Below are positions 9,453 through 19,081 of a DNA stretch of 60,643 bases, piece by piece. Origin of the DNA: an uncultured Clostridia bacterium (GTDB lineage: Bacteria > Bacillota > Clostridia > TANB77 > CAG-508); the NCBI GenBank assembly GCA_947167965.1, contig CAMVJW010000009.1, forward strand, positions 1 to 60,643. Reading direction: 5' to 3'. The notes under the pieces are model-generated. The model was not told where the DNA came from. It saw nothing but the letters and a program-made list of their open reading frames with translations, and searched no databases. A program made the translations under genes and the position numbers. Position 1 is the first letter of the stretch, and each line of letters opens with the position of its first letter.

Positions 9453-10163
9453 TTATAACAAATTTTTATCTAAAAGGCAATAGTCTACTATAGCATTATT
9501 TTCATATAAAACCTTAGTTATATACGAACTATATACTAAATTCTGTATTTTTTCGCTATTTTTCATAGAATTAATTATAAATAAAACTGTTAATAATAAA
9601 TATATAATTAATACTGATTTTAACAAACCATATAAAACTCCTCCTGCTTTATTAAATTGTTTTATAATTGGCAAATCTGAAATTGATTCTGATAAGAATT
9701 TTAATAGTATAATTAAGACTCTTATTGCAATAAATAACGCAATTGCTATTATAACTTTAACAATCTTCTCTGATATATTAGTAGCAATAGTTTCTATAGT
9801 CTTTTCTTTAGCTTCATTTGTTAAATCTTTTATCTTGTCATTTATGTATATAGATATAATATTGGTATCTTTTTCTTTTGAACTATTATCAACATTAATT
9901 TCAATTTTATCATTGTGTTGCATATTTTTTTCATCTTTTGGAGTTTTATTGAAATTACTTACTATAATGCTTTTGATATTTTCATCAATCTCTGTATTTT
10001 TTATCACTAAGGTTGCAATTGGATTAAATAGTATAAGAGTTGCAATAATTGCAATTAAAAATGCAAAAGCGTTAAATACAACTTTTATTAATCCTTTTTT
10101 ATATCCAAAATAAATATTTAAAAATAAAATTAAAACAATTATTATATCTAAAATAATTCCCAT
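9453..10163 (-). CDS. CvpA family membrane protein
   Basis: 236 residues. Hydrophobic helices at about 1-22, 28-50, 130-155 and 172-200 surround an unusually long polar insert (about 55-125). The N-terminal signature GYKKGLIKVVFNAFAFLI and the Gly-rich helix KAGGVLYGLLKSVLIIYLLL match CvpA/colicin V production family proteins. The molecular role is not established for most members; involvement in envelope homeostasis is commonly suggested. SD AGGAAGG precedes the ATG. It lies upstream of the LCP gene with a 40-bp gap, so co-transcription is possible. Confidence 0.85.
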   Translation of the reverse strand: MGIILDIIIVLILFLNIYFGYKKGLIKVVFNAFAFLIAIIATLILFNPIATLVIKNTEIDENIKSIIVSNFNKTPKDEKNMQHNDKIEINVDNSSKEKDTNIISIYINDKIKDLTNEAKEKTIETIATNISEKIVKVIIAIALFIAIRVLIILLKFLSESISDLPIIKQFNKAGGVLYGLLKSVLIIYLLLTVLFIINSMKNSEKIQNLVYSSYITKVLYENNAIVDYCLLDKNLL

Positions 10164-10224
10164 TTTTTATCCTTCCTAAAAGCATCGTTTTACAGAAAAT
10201 AATCTTTTTCAAAAATAGTTTGTC

Positions 10225-11388
10225 CTATAAATTAATAATTTCAATTCTATCTTTATAAAGGATTATTGCCATATCGTTTAATATTGAAAAGTTAGTTATT
10301 TCTTGATTAGATGTATATTTTCTCTTCAACATACCATTTACATTTATAAAGTAGATTTCTGTTCCAACATTTACTCCTATAGTGTTATTATATGTATACA
10401 TATCCTTTGCCACTTCATCAAATGTATATGTTGTTTTTTGATTATTTTGTACATTTACTATGTTCAATACAGAGTTAGAATTAAATATTCCTGTTCCTTC
10501 TTCAGTAATATATGCAATATGGTTATTTAAATCAATAGATGCAAAGGTTGATTTATCATTAATATTAAGTAAAGTATCTTCTCCATTTTGTGATATTCTC
10601 TTTATTAAATCATCATACATACAAATTAGTTTTTGCTTTTCTTGATATTGAATATTTACTGCGATTTGAGAATTATTAGATTCATATTTATTTATCACTG
10701 CATTATCTGATTTATTTTGTGCATTCTTAATTGATATTACTTTTATAGTTGATTTTATTATTGTCCCAGAAGCGTCTATTTCAGCATATGCTAAATAATT
10801 CTCATCATTTGATATTGAAACATCTGCAACCCTTGTTGAAGACAAAAAGTTTCTAAATAATTGTTTTCCTGTATTATCATATAACGTTATTATTGCTTTA
10901 TATGTTGTATCTGTTGTAACAACCGCAACATATCCATTTTTACTTACATAGATTTGTTGTATTTCTCCCTCTGTTTTTTGTTCCCAACCATAATTTTTAT
11001 CAAAAATAGTACAAATATTTTGTCCATTCTTTTCAGCTAAAACTAAATATTTATCATTTGAGGCAGATATCGCTGTATTTATATCTACAGATAAATTTAC
11101 AATGCTTTCTCCTGAGCCATTATAAACTTTTAGATTTTTGTCATTTAGAATTCCTATATATTTTCCATATCCAAATACTTGATTATTTTTCCCTGATTCT
11201 AAATAAATAGTTTTTGCTTTATCTACTTTTACCTCTTTTCTAAGAATATTTATGTCCGTCCATTTTCTAATTGGTTCATTAAAAAAATACAAACATATCC
11301 CAGCAATAATTATAATTATAATCAGTACAATTAATACTATTTTTATTATTTTTTTCTTGTCCATATCTTTTATTATTTGAAATTCCAT
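10225..11388 (-). CDS. Membrane-anchored beta-propeller-like protein (DUF5711-type)
   Basis: 387 residues with one membrane helix (about 14-36) and a large extracytoplasmic domain of repeated four-strand blades (GYGKYIGILND, SASNDKYLVLAEK, SKNGYVAVVTT, SNDENYLAYAEI). This pattern fits a seven-bladed propeller and the DUF5711 family common in Clostridia. The function is unknown. No catalytic motif is visible and the protein is probably a scaffold or sensor at the membrane surface. ATG with SD AGGAG; the gap to cvpA is about 60 bp. Confidence 0.75.
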   Translation of the reverse strand: MEFQIIKDMDKKKIIKIVLIVLIIIIIIAGICLYFFNEPIRKWTDINILRKEVKVDKAKTIYLESGKNNQVFGYGKYIGILNDKNLKVYNGSGESIVNLSVDINTAISASNDKYLVLAEKNGQNICTIFDKNYGWEQKTEGEIQQIYVSKNGYVAVVTTDTTYKAIITLYDNTGKQLFRNFLSSTRVADVSISNDENYLAYAEIDASGTIIKSTIKVISIKNAQNKSDNAVINKYESNNSQIAVNIQYQEKQKLICMYDDLIKRISQNGEDTLLNINDKSTFASIDLNNHIAYITEEGTGIFNSNSVLNIVNVQNNQKTTYTFDEVAKDMYTYNNTIGVNVGTEIYFINVNGMLKRKYTSNQEITNFSILNDMAIILYKDRIEIINL

Positions 11389-11555
11389 TTAAATTTCTCC
11401 TGTAATGAATAATTTATTTTTCTTTAGAATTATTTCAATTGGTTATCATATAAATTTACAAATATATTTTAAAATTACTTTATATTATTATAAAACAATT
11501 TTAACAAAACATATATAAAATATCAAGTATGTCTAAAAATAAATAAGATTTAACC

Positions 11556-12558
11556 TTAGCCATATTTTATTAAATAATACAATTCAAATAAACCTACATA
11601 CCCCATAAATGGATATATAAATTTTACTAAAGTAGAAAATTTAAAATTTGCAACCATTATACTAAAAAAACATATTGTAAAACTAATTTTGACTATATTG
11701 TTTTTATTGGAAATATTTTTTATTAATCCCATTCCTATAGAAATTGCAGTTGTAAAAATTGCAATTAATAATATTATTCCAAATATCATACTAAAAAAGT
11801 TATAATTATTTTTTATAACATATAAAAGTGGCATTTCAATACTATTATAGCTAGTGTTTTTTAATAATAAAAAATAAACTAACAGTGAAATGATTAATAA
11901 TACAATAGTTGTAATTATTGAAGTCCATTTTATTTGTTTTTTATCTTTTAGATATGCTTTTAAATTTATTAAACATGGTATTATTAATAAAATATTATAA
12001 CTTGCATAAACTATAGCATCTATAATCCAATATAAATTACTTTTGTCTGTATCAATATAGTATATTTCATTTATATTAATTTTACTTAAATTGAATAAAC
12101 CTACTAACACAATTACTCCAATTAATATTGGAACTATTTTATCATTTATTTTAACTATCTTTTTAATATTTCCAACGAACAAAATAAAAGCTATTATTGC
12201 AAGTATTGTTGAGCCAATAATTCGGTTTATTTTAAATTCTTGTTCAAAAAAGCTTCCAAATCCCGATACCATAATAAAAAAACTAAATAATAAAAAAGTA
12301 TTAATTATTACATTTATATATTTATTGATTTTACTAAATTTATAATTGGTAATTATATTTATAAAATCTTCATAATCATTTATTTCATTTTCATTAACAA
12401 TTTTTAATGTTTTATAAATACTATATCCAATTATTGCATTACATATTAATAATCCCCATATACCTTTAATCCCATATTTAAAGAAAAAAACATATATTTC
12501 CTGTCCGTGAAATAAATCCAGCTCCAATAATAGCTCCAATTATTGTAAATAAAATCAT
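11556..12558 (-). CDS. YkvI family membrane protein, needs +1 shift at CGG
   Basis: About 333 residues if reconstructed. Start is ATG 12558 (SD GGGAG). The first 17 codons read MILFTIIGAIIGAGFIS, then an in-frame CGG at 12507-12505; after a +1 step translation continues as QEIYVFFFKYGIKG. Reading CGGA as Gly yields GAGFISGQEI, the conserved first motif of the YkvI family (related to amino-acid transporters and spore germinant permeases). About ten membrane helices follow. Without the shift the zero frame hits TAA within a few codons. No other lesion is visible, so I annotate it as a gene, not a pseudogene. Substrate unknown. Confidence 0.8.
12504..12507 (-). other. Candidate CGGA +1 recoding site (ykvI-like)
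   Basis: Minus strand reads TCA CGGA CAG GAA. CGG is the zero-frame codon 18; frame +1 reads GGA (Gly), then continues the family sequence for 315 codons. Gly is the residue expected in the GAGFxSGQE motif. Confidence 0.75.
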
Positions 12559-12601
12559 AGTTTCTCCCATTTGTTTTGCCAAAAAAAATTATTTATGCAA
12601 A

Positions 12602-12633
12602 AAAGACTTTATATAATATTATATAAAGTCTTT
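12602..12633 (-). terminator. Rho-independent terminator of ABC/Gld operon
   Basis: A perfect palindrome (AAAGACTTTATATAAT and its complement) is followed on the minus strand by six T residues. It lies 3' of the GldG-like gene and 5' of the ykvI-like gene. Confidence 0.85.
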
Positions 12634-12647
12634 GTATTTTTATGCTA

Positions 12648-14150
12648 TTATTTTTTTCTTCTTCTAATTTGCCATACAATAATCCCAAATATAATTATAA
12701 TAATTGGTATTATGAATATAATTTTCATAATAATAGACTTTTGTCCATCTGTTGCAGTAAAACTACTAACTTGAGAATAATTTTTTCTAATTGTAATATC
12801 TTCATTTGTATCAGTTAAATATGCAATTGAATTTAAAACTAAATCTTTATTGTTGTATATCATAATCATAGGCGGAATTTGTGAAGAAATTTGGGCATCA
12901 GAAATAAAATTATTTTCTCCATATATTATTAATTTTGATTTTTTTTCAGCCTCTTCCTCATTTTCACCAGAAATATTTTTAGTAAAAATACCTCCTACTA
13001 TAAAGCTACCTTTTTCATCATTTTCAGTATTAACAGATGTATTTGAAATATCTTTTCTAAAATATGATTCATCTGATGTTTTAATGATTTTTTCAGTTTT
13101 AACATTTAGGTTATTTTGCATTTCTTCATTAATGTTTATTTTTGTAGCATTAATTAATAATGCTTTATTTAGGTTTTTATCAATACTAGTGTTTCCTAAA
13201 TCCTCCACAATAAAGCTTGGATATCCCTGTATCATTTTATTTTGGTCTGTTTCATAAATATATCCCACATCAAAACCGTTTAATCCATATAATTCAAGAA
13301 TTTTATTTACATTTACCAATTCAACCTTTTGTGAATATGATGCATTTAGCCACAATATATTTCCACCATTATTTATATAATTTATAATTTGATTTGTGGT
13401 TAATTCATCAAAATCTTTTATTGGAGTTGTTATAACTAAAGTATTACAATCTTCTGGAATTGTACCTTTAACTAATATATCTAAGTTTTCATATTCTAAA
13501 ATTTCATCTTTTAAATACATTGCAAAGTAATTCATTATTCCAGAACTATCCATATTGTAATTTGAATATCCAGTTAAAAAATATACTTTTGCAATCTTTT
13601 CACTAGTTACATTTAAAATAGCTGATGTAATTTTTTCCTCTGTAATATTAATTGTATTGTAGTTACTGTCATATGTATATAACTCATCTGATAATATTGT
13701 TTTTGATTTATTATTAGATTCTACAACTATTGCAACCTCTCCATTTGTTAAATTATATTTTGATGCAAAATCTGTTCTTTCATTTAAATCAATTATTTCT
13801 ATATTTATTTCATTATTAAATTTATTGTATTGTTTTGCAAATAAATATGTTGCGGCATCATCTGTATATCCAACAAAATACAAATTTACTTTTTGGTTTA
13901 TATTCGAAAGTCTTTCCTTACTTTCTGAAGTTAATGTGTACTCTTTCGTGGTAGTACAATCTATTGGTGTTATATTAAATGATTCAACTATTATATTAAT
14001 AACAATTACTACTGCTATTAATATTGCAATTAAAATTATAGTATTAATTCCACTAATTAACCATCTTTTTTTTATTAAATTGATAAACCTAACTAATATA
14101 TTTTCTTTAACTTCTATAAGATTTTTTTCATTTTTATTATTAGTTTTCAA
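12648..14150 (-). CDS. GldG-like ABC exporter auxiliary protein
   Basis: 500 residues, starting at TTG 14150 with SD AGGAG. One membrane helix near the N-terminus (about 31-55), a long extracytoplasmic domain of the ABC_transp_aux/GldG type (Rossmann-like segments KVYFLTGYSNYN, ILWLNASYSQKVELV, DCNTLVITTPIKDFDEL), and a second helix near the C-terminus (about 470-492) before a basic tail. In gliding bacteria GldG works with GldA and GldF; in non-gliding Firmicutes the same trio is an uncharacterised exporter. It is the last gene of a three-gene operon with the permease and ATPase upstream, closed by the palindromic terminator. Confidence 0.85.
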   Translation of the reverse strand: MKTNNKNEKNLIEVKENILVRFINLIKKRWLISGINTIILIAILIAVVIVINIIVESFNITPIDCTTTKEYTLTSESKERLSNINQKVNLYFVGYTDDAATYLFAKQYNKFNNEINIEIIDLNERTDFASKYNLTNGEVAIVVESNNKSKTILSDELYTYDSNYNTINITEEKITSAILNVTSEKIAKVYFLTGYSNYNMDSSGIMNYFAMYLKDEILEYENLDILVKGTIPEDCNTLVITTPIKDFDELTTNQIINYINNGGNILWLNASYSQKVELVNVNKILELYGLNGFDVGYIYETDQNKMIQGYPSFIVEDLGNTSIDKNLNKALLINATKININEEMQNNLNVKTEKIIKTSDESYFRKDISNTSVNTENDEKGSFIVGGIFTKNISGENEEEAEKKSKLIIYGENNFISDAQISSQIPPMIMIYNNKDLVLNSIAYLTDTNEDITIRKNYSQVSSFTATDGQKSIIMKIIFIIPIIIIIFGIIVWQIRRRKK

Positions 14151-14166
14151 AATTTACTCTCCTCTC

Positions 14167-14850
14167 TTATTTCAGACTTTTTCTTCTTTGCATTATTATC
14201 ATTGTTATTAAAATTGTAAGTATAATTAAAGTTATAAATAAAACAATTGACGCTATATCAATTTGCCCATATAAAAATTTCACAAAGTGATCCATTAACG
14301 AAAGCTTTGATAAACTTTCTATCATGTCTGGAACAAAATTTCCTATGAAAATAATTGCAAAAGTTATTATTCCTGAAATAATAGGCGTTTCTGTTAAACT
14401 AGATGCTAATATACCAAAAGATATATAAACTGCTGAAAGCAATAAAAATCCTAAAATAGTTGTTAAATATATTGGAACATCTGGAACTTCAAAAAATGAT
14501 AATATTCCGAAATATAGCAATGTACAAATCGTTGGAATAAATACTAGTAAAAAAGCAGCTAAAAACTTTGCTATAACAACTCCTAACATACTTACTGGTG
14601 CAGTTAACAATATTTGGTCTGTTCCATTTTTCTTTTCTCCTGCAAAAGCCCACATTGTAATTAATGGAATTATAAACATAAGCACATAAAATGCTGTATA
14701 ATAGAATAAATATGTTAAATTTATACTTGATTGATTTATTGTTGTTAAATAAAATAGGCTACTAAATGCTAATAAAAATATTCCAATTACAACATATCCA
14801 ATTGGTGAAAGGAAATAATTTTTTAATTCTTTTTTTATTACTGCTAACAT
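14167..14850 (-). CDS. GldF-like ABC transporter permease
   Basis: 227 residues with six predicted membrane helices and the ABC-2 pattern around MWAFAGEKKNGTDQILLTAP, characteristic of the GldF/NosY type permease that carries the cytoplasmic coupling segment. The start codon overlaps the stop of the ATPase gene by one base (TAATG), so translation is coupled. The GldG-like gene begins 16 bp after its stop. Together they form one exporter; the substrate is unknown. Confidence 0.88.
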   Translation of the reverse strand: MLAVIKKELKNYFLSPIGYVVIGIFLLAFSSLFYLTTINQSSINLTYLFYYTAFYVLMFIIPLITMWAFAGEKKNGTDQILLTAPVSMLGVVIAKFLAAFLLVFIPTICTLLYFGILSFFEVPDVPIYLTTILGFLLLSAVYISFGILASSLTETPIISGIITFAIIFIGNFVPDMIESLSKLSLMDHFVKFLYGQIDIASIVLFITLIILTILITMIIMQRRKSLK

Positions 14851-15794
14851 TATTTATTACCTCCTTCTTTTATTATTTTCATAAATGCATCTTCTAATGT
14901 AATATCAACTTTTTTCATTTCTAAAATTGTAATATTATTCTTAGAAAATAAATTAAATACTATTTTATTTAAATTCACATTTTCTTTTCCTGATATTTCA
15001 TATTGTTTTGTTCCATCATCATTTTCTTTTATCAATCTTAATAATAATTTTTCATCATTATTATTTATAATAGATTCAATTTGATTATTCTTGTCTTCTA
15101 CTGTTACATAAATAGCATTATTATTATCAACTTTTTGTTCTAAGTTTTCTGGTGAATCTATTGCAACTATTTTTCCTTTATTAATAATTATTACTCTATC
15201 ACATATCTGACTTACTTCTGTTAAAATATGAGAGCTTAAAATTACAGTGTGTTTTTTACCTAAACTTTTGATTAAGCTTCTAATCTCTGTAATTTGTTTT
15301 GGATCTAATCCAACAGTTGGTTCATCTAAAATTAATATTTTAGGTTCAGATACAAGTGTTCCTGCTAAACTAACTCTTTGTTTTTGACCTCTAGATATAT
15401 TTTTAATTAATTTATTTTGAATTTCATCCAACCCAGTTTCTTTTAATACTTTTTGAACCATTTCTTTTCTGGTATTTCTATCTATCTTTCTTAATTCTGC
15501 CATATATGTTACAAACTCTTTTATTGTCAGATCTGTATATAATGGAGTCCCTTCCGGCATATATCCTATCTCTTGCTTGGCTTTTTTTGATTTTTTTATT
15601 GTATCAAATCCATTTATAATAACAGTTCCATCTGTCTGTTCAATATACCCTGCAATAATGTTCATAGTTGTTGTTTTTCCAGCTCCATTTGGTCCTAAAA
15701 ATCCAACAATTTCTCCATCATTGATGGTAAAACTTATATCATCTAAAGCAATAACATTCCCATATTTTTTAGTTAAGTTTTTAACTTCAATCAC
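14850..15794 (-). CDS. ABC transporter ATP-binding protein (GldA/NatA type)
   Basis: 314 residues from GTG 15794, chosen because AAGGAGG lies seven bases upstream; the in-frame extension to 15878 lies over the promoter. Walker A GPNGAGKTTT, signature NISRGQKQRVSLAG (ISRGQ in place of LSGGQ), Walker B ILILDEP and switch His in ILSSHILTE are all present. The C-terminal 90 residues resemble the accessory domain of the GldA/DrrA group. It energises the permease encoded directly downstream. Confidence 0.93.
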   Translation of the reverse strand: MIEVKNLTKKYGNVIALDDISFTINDGEIVGFLGPNGAGKTTTMNIIAGYIEQTDGTVIINGFDTIKKSKKAKQEIGYMPEGTPLYTDLTIKEFVTYMAELRKIDRNTRKEMVQKVLKETGLDEIQNKLIKNISRGQKQRVSLAGTLVSEPKILILDEPTVGLDPKQITEIRSLIKSLGKKHTVILSSHILTEVSQICDRVIIINKGKIVAIDSPENLEQKVDNNNAIYVTVEDKNNQIESIINNNDEKLLLRLIKENDDGTKQYEISGKENVNLNKIVFNLFSKNNITILEMKKVDITLEDAFMKIIKEGGNK

Positions 15795-15855
15795 GTAGTT
15801 TTCCTCCTTGTTAAATATTAAGATTTTAAAGATAGTCTCGCTTAAATCCTTACAA

Positions 15856-15884
15856 ATATTACCACTTAAAACTTTCAAAGTAAA
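15856..15884 (-). promoter_or_regulatory. Candidate promoter for ABC exporter operon
   Basis: Minus strand TTTACT (15879-15884), 17-bp spacer, TAATAT (15856-15861), 60 bp before the GTG start. Confidence 0.55.
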
Positions 15885-15931
15885 TATGTTTCACAAAAAG
15901 TTCACAATTTTAATTTTAGACATAAATATAC

Positions 15932-15960
15932 TTGAGTTAAAAAAACTGTTATGATACAAT
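15932..15960 (+). promoter_or_regulatory. Candidate sigma-A promoter for glycosyltransferase pair
   Basis: TTGAGT (15932-15937), 17-bp spacer, TACAAT (15955-15960), about 27 bp before the ATG. Confidence 0.7.
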
Positions 15961-15986
15961 GAATCTAAATTTAAGGAGATTTTACT

Positions 15987-17747
15987 ATGGTTGATATAAT
16001 AATTCCAGCATTTAATGCACATAGTACAATATCTAAAACATTAGCGTCAATTGCATATCAAAAAAACTCATCAGATATTAATGTTTATATTGTAAATGAT
16101 GCATCAGAATATGATTATGCAAATGAGATATCTTTTTTTAAAAATTTTTTAAATATTACTGAACTAAAATTAGATACAAACTGTGGCCCTGGATTTGCAA
16201 GGCAATATGGAGTTGATAATTCAAGTTCAGAATTTATAATGTTCATAGATGCTGATGATGTATTTTCCTCTCCAAATTCTGTAAGCCTGTTACTAGATTC
16301 AATCCAAAAAACAAATTCTGATATTGTAATATCAACATTTTTAGAAGAAACAGAAAATTTAAAAATTGTAACTCATTCAGATGACAGTATATGGTTACAT
16401 GGAAAAATATATAGAAGAGATTTTTTATTAAAAAAGAATATTAGATTTAACAATACCTATGCAAATGAAGATAATGGATTTAATCAACTTATATTTTTAA
16501 ATGATTCAATTACTCATACAATCCCAGATATAACATATTTTTGGTTATTTAATTCTAATTCAATAACAAGAAAAAATAATCATCAATACTTTTTAAGTGG
16601 CATAGAAGGGTATATTTATAATATGATATGGGCTTTAGAACAAGCTATTAATAATAACTGCAATAGGGACAAAATTGCAAATTTAGCTTTTTCTGTTCTA
16701 GTTGCAACATATTATTATTATTTACATTTTTATAAATCAAAAAAATCAAAAAACTTTTTAATATGGTCAAAAAAATTATATGAAATATATATAAATTACC
16801 CTATTTTGTTTGAAGAAAAAAAATATGAAATATGGAATGATCAATTTTTATTTACTACAGAAGATTTGGATATTCAAGTAAAACTGAATCCTAAAGTTTC
16901 ATTTGATAAATTTTTGAATTTAATTCAAAAAGAAAATTTTGAAAATATTAAAAATGATGATCCTTTAGTTTTAGCTTTTTCATGTTCTAAAAATTGGTAT
17001 AAATATTTATGTATAGAATTATTTTCTCTTTTAGAATCTACAAAAAATATACAAAAAATATACTTATTAATTGAAACTGAAGATATTTCAGAAATTCCAT
17101 ATCTTAAGTTATTTCAAAAACTGTATAATGTAGAGTTTAAGCTAGTGAATATTAACAATTATATAAGAAAAAGAATTAATCCAAACAGCAAAAATGATAA
17201 TACATTTTTTACTAAATTTAGTTTTGGTAAACTATTATTGCCCGATATTGTATCTGAAGATAAAGTATTGTATCTTGATAGTGATACCTTAGTTATTGAT
17301 GATTTATCAAGTATTTGGAATTTCAATATAGATGAATACTATACTGCTGGAGTTAAGGATTGGGGTATTTATAAAAGAGGAAATATAAGTGAACTAGGTA
17401 TTAAAGATAAATACATAAATAGTGGTGTTGTAATATTTAATGTAAAAAAAATAAAAGAGGATAAAATTCATGATAAATGGTTTTATATAGTTAATAATTA
17501 TAAATTGATTTTTCCTGATCAGGATGCTTTAAATACGGCTTGTACAGATAAAATTTTTTATTTACCTGATATTTATAATGTAGCAGATGATGTAACAAAA
17601 GAACCTGAAGATGTTTCTTTAGCAAAAATTATTCATTATGCTGGAATAAAAGAAAATTGGGTATATGATTTAAAATATTCTGAAATATGGTGTCAAATTG
17701 AAGAAAGATTTAATAAAAAAATAGGAGAATTAATTATAAATGATTGA
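15987..17747 (+). CDS. GT2-GT8 fusion glycosyltransferase
   Basis: 586 residues. Residues 1 to about 230 are a GT-A family 2 transferase (VDIIIPAFNAHSTI, metal site DADD near 92). Residues about 325 to 580 are a separate GT8 domain (VLYLDSDTLVIDDLSSIW with its DxD, and the C-terminal HYAGIKENW motif). Such fusions can add two sugars in succession to a surface glycan. No membrane helix is seen, so it is cytoplasmic. SD AAGGAG precedes the ATG. It overlaps the next gene by 8 bp. The acceptor and sugars cannot be deduced. Confidence 0.88.
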   Translation: MVDIIIPAFNAHSTISKTLASIAYQKNSSDINVYIVNDASEYDYANEISFFKNFLNITELKLDTNCGPGFARQYGVDNSSSEFIMFIDADDVFSSPNSVSLLLDSIQKTNSDIVISTFLEETENLKIVTHSDDSIWLHGKIYRRDFLLKKNIRFNNTYANEDNGFNQLIFLNDSITHTIPDITYFWLFNSNSITRKNNHQYFLSGIEGYIYNMIWALEQAINNNCNRDKIANLAFSVLVATYYYYLHFYKSKKSKNFLIWSKKLYEIYINYPILFEEKKYEIWNDQFLFTTEDLDIQVKLNPKVSFDKFLNLIQKENFENIKNDDPLVLAFSCSKNWYKYLCIELFSLLESTKNIQKIYLLIETEDISEIPYLKLFQKLYNVEFKLVNINNYIRKRINPNSKNDNTFFTKFSFGKLLLPDIVSEDKVLYLDSDTLVIDDLSSIWNFNIDEYYTAGVKDWGIYKRGNISELGIKDKYINSGVVIFNVKKIKEDKIHDKWFYIVNNYKLIFPDQDALNTACTDKIFYLPDIYNVADDVTKEPEDVSLAKIIHYAGIKENWVYDLKYSEIWCQIEERFNKKIGELIIND

Positions 17748-18648
17748 TATAATAATTCCTGCGTATAATGCACATAATACACTAAATAGAACATTATTAA
17801 GCATATTATTACAAAAAAATATTAATGATTTACATATTTATATAATAGATGATTGTTCAGATTTAGATTATAAAAATGAATATGAATTGTTTAAAGATAA
17901 AATGGATTTAAAGGTTTTTAGGCTAGATAAAAATATGGGACCCGGTTACGCTAGACAGTTTGGTATTGAAAACTCAAATTCTAAATATATTGTATTTATT
18001 GATGGTGATGATATTTTTTACAACTATTATTCTGTTCAATATTTATATGATACAATTGAAAATGGAAATTTTGATGCAGTGTCTGCTAATAAACTTATAG
18101 GAGATAACCCAAATGCATTTCCTACAATTTTTAATGATTTACACGCAAAAATATATCGAAGAGAGTTTCTTCAAAAAAATAATATTCATTTTTCAAATAT
18201 GTATAATTCAGAAGATATTTATTTTAATGATTTATTTATGATGTGCAAACCAAATATAGGGAAGTGCAATCAAACTGTATATGTTTATAACAATACACCT
18301 AGTTCTCTTACTAATCAAAATAATTATTATGAAAAATTACATATAAAAAATTTTATTATTAATGTTATTTCAAGCATTATAGAAGCTGAAAATCTAAATT
18401 ATAATCCAATAGAAATTGCAAAAGTTGTAATCTTTTCTATGGCCTATTTATATTATTATTTTTATAATAATATGAGTGACCCTAATTTAAAATATGTTTC
18501 TGAACTCATACCTTTTTATAATAAATATCATAACCTTTTAGATATAGAAACTAAGACAAAAATAATCAGTTTTTGGATTTATAAACTCGATTATCCACCT
18601 ATAGATATGTCTTATGAAGATTTTATATATATATGTAACTCAAAATAA
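17740..18648 (+). CDS. GT2 family glycosyltransferase
   Basis: 302 residues. N-terminal GT2 fold (MIDIIIPAYNAHNTLNRTLL, metal site DGDD near residue 88). The first 200 residues are clearly paralogous to the GT2 half of the preceding gene (NMGPGYARQFGIENS against NCGPGFARQYGVDNS), indicating duplication followed by gain or loss of the GT8 domain. Its start lies inside the preceding gene, so the two are translationally coupled and probably act on the same glycan. The transcript ends at the hairpin 3' of the stop. Confidence 0.9.
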   Translation: MIDIIIPAYNAHNTLNRTLLSILLQKNINDLHIYIIDDCSDLDYKNEYELFKDKMDLKVFRLDKNMGPGYARQFGIENSNSKYIVFIDGDDIFYNYYSVQYLYDTIENGNFDAVSANKLIGDNPNAFPTIFNDLHAKIYRREFLQKNNIHFSNMYNSEDIYFNDLFMMCKPNIGKCNQTVYVYNNTPSSLTNQNNYYEKLHIKNFIINVISSIIEAENLNYNPIEIAKVVIFSMAYLYYYFYNNMSDPNLKYVSELIPFYNKYHNLLDIETKTKIISFWIYKLDYPPIDMSYEDFIYICNSK

Positions 18649-18649
18649 A

Positions 18650-18676
18650 AACCTCAGCTTAGCTGAAGTTTTTTTA
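18650..18676 (+). terminator. Rho-independent terminator of glycosyltransferase operon
   Basis: Short stem around CAGC-TTA-GCTG followed by seven T residues, directly after the stop codon. Confidence 0.85.
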
Positions 18677-18707
18677 TTTTCATACTTATTCATATATACA
18701 AATTATG

Positions 18708-18741
18708 GTGAGCCGAAACTTAACAAATATGAACACATATT
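18708..18741 (+). repeat. Diverged repeat copy A
   Basis: ATGGTGAGCCGAAACTTAAC and the next 11 bases match 19610-19640 at most positions. Both copies keep one reading frame giving YGE(P/A)KL(N/D)KYE, so they may be remnants of the same lost gene. Confidence 0.45.
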
Positions 18742-18795
18742 ATTATACAAATTGCTTTGTTGTAACAATTAATATATATATCTTATTATAATTTT

Positions 18796-19081
18796 TTATT
18801 TAAATAAATTTGAATGTGAGCCTATACTAAGTAACGTAATAATAAGCAAATTGTCTATTTTTTGATATTCTAATAATATATCCGGTTGTACATGACATTC
18901 CCATATACCGTTTTCTCTTTGGTTCTAATAAGTGATTTCTATATTTAGTTGGTAATATATCATTTGAAGCAAGAATATTGATAACTTCATCAAGAGCATT
19001 GTAATTAAAATTGGGTTGTTTTTATATTTTTTTCAGTTGTTTCTTGAATTGGTTAGTAAGTTTGATTTCATATTGTTTCAT
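18796..19081 (-). pseudogene. yafQ: YafQ/RelE-type toxin relic (stop plus CGG +1 site)
   Basis: Starts at ATG 19081, overlapping the antitoxin stop by 14 bp as in relB-yafQ operons. The translation MKQYEIKLTNQFKKQLKKI meets TAA (AAA expected), continues in frame to an in-frame CGG at 18910, then needs a +1 step to give GIWECHVQPDILLEYQ, the conserved G-x-R/W-E-C-H-x-x-P-D-W-L-L-x-Y region of YafQ mRNA interferases (here I replaces W in DWLL). The nonsense codon makes activity unlikely whatever happens at CGG. About 94 residues when reconstructed, normal for the family. Confidence 0.75.
18907..18910 (-). other. Candidate CGGT +1 recoding site (yafQ)
   Basis: Minus strand reads AGA AAA CGGT ATA TGG GAA. 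CGG is zero-frame codon 58; the +1 frame reads GGT (Gly), then the conserved IWECHV segment. Weaker than the other sites because this gene also has an upstream stop codon. Confidence 0.6.
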
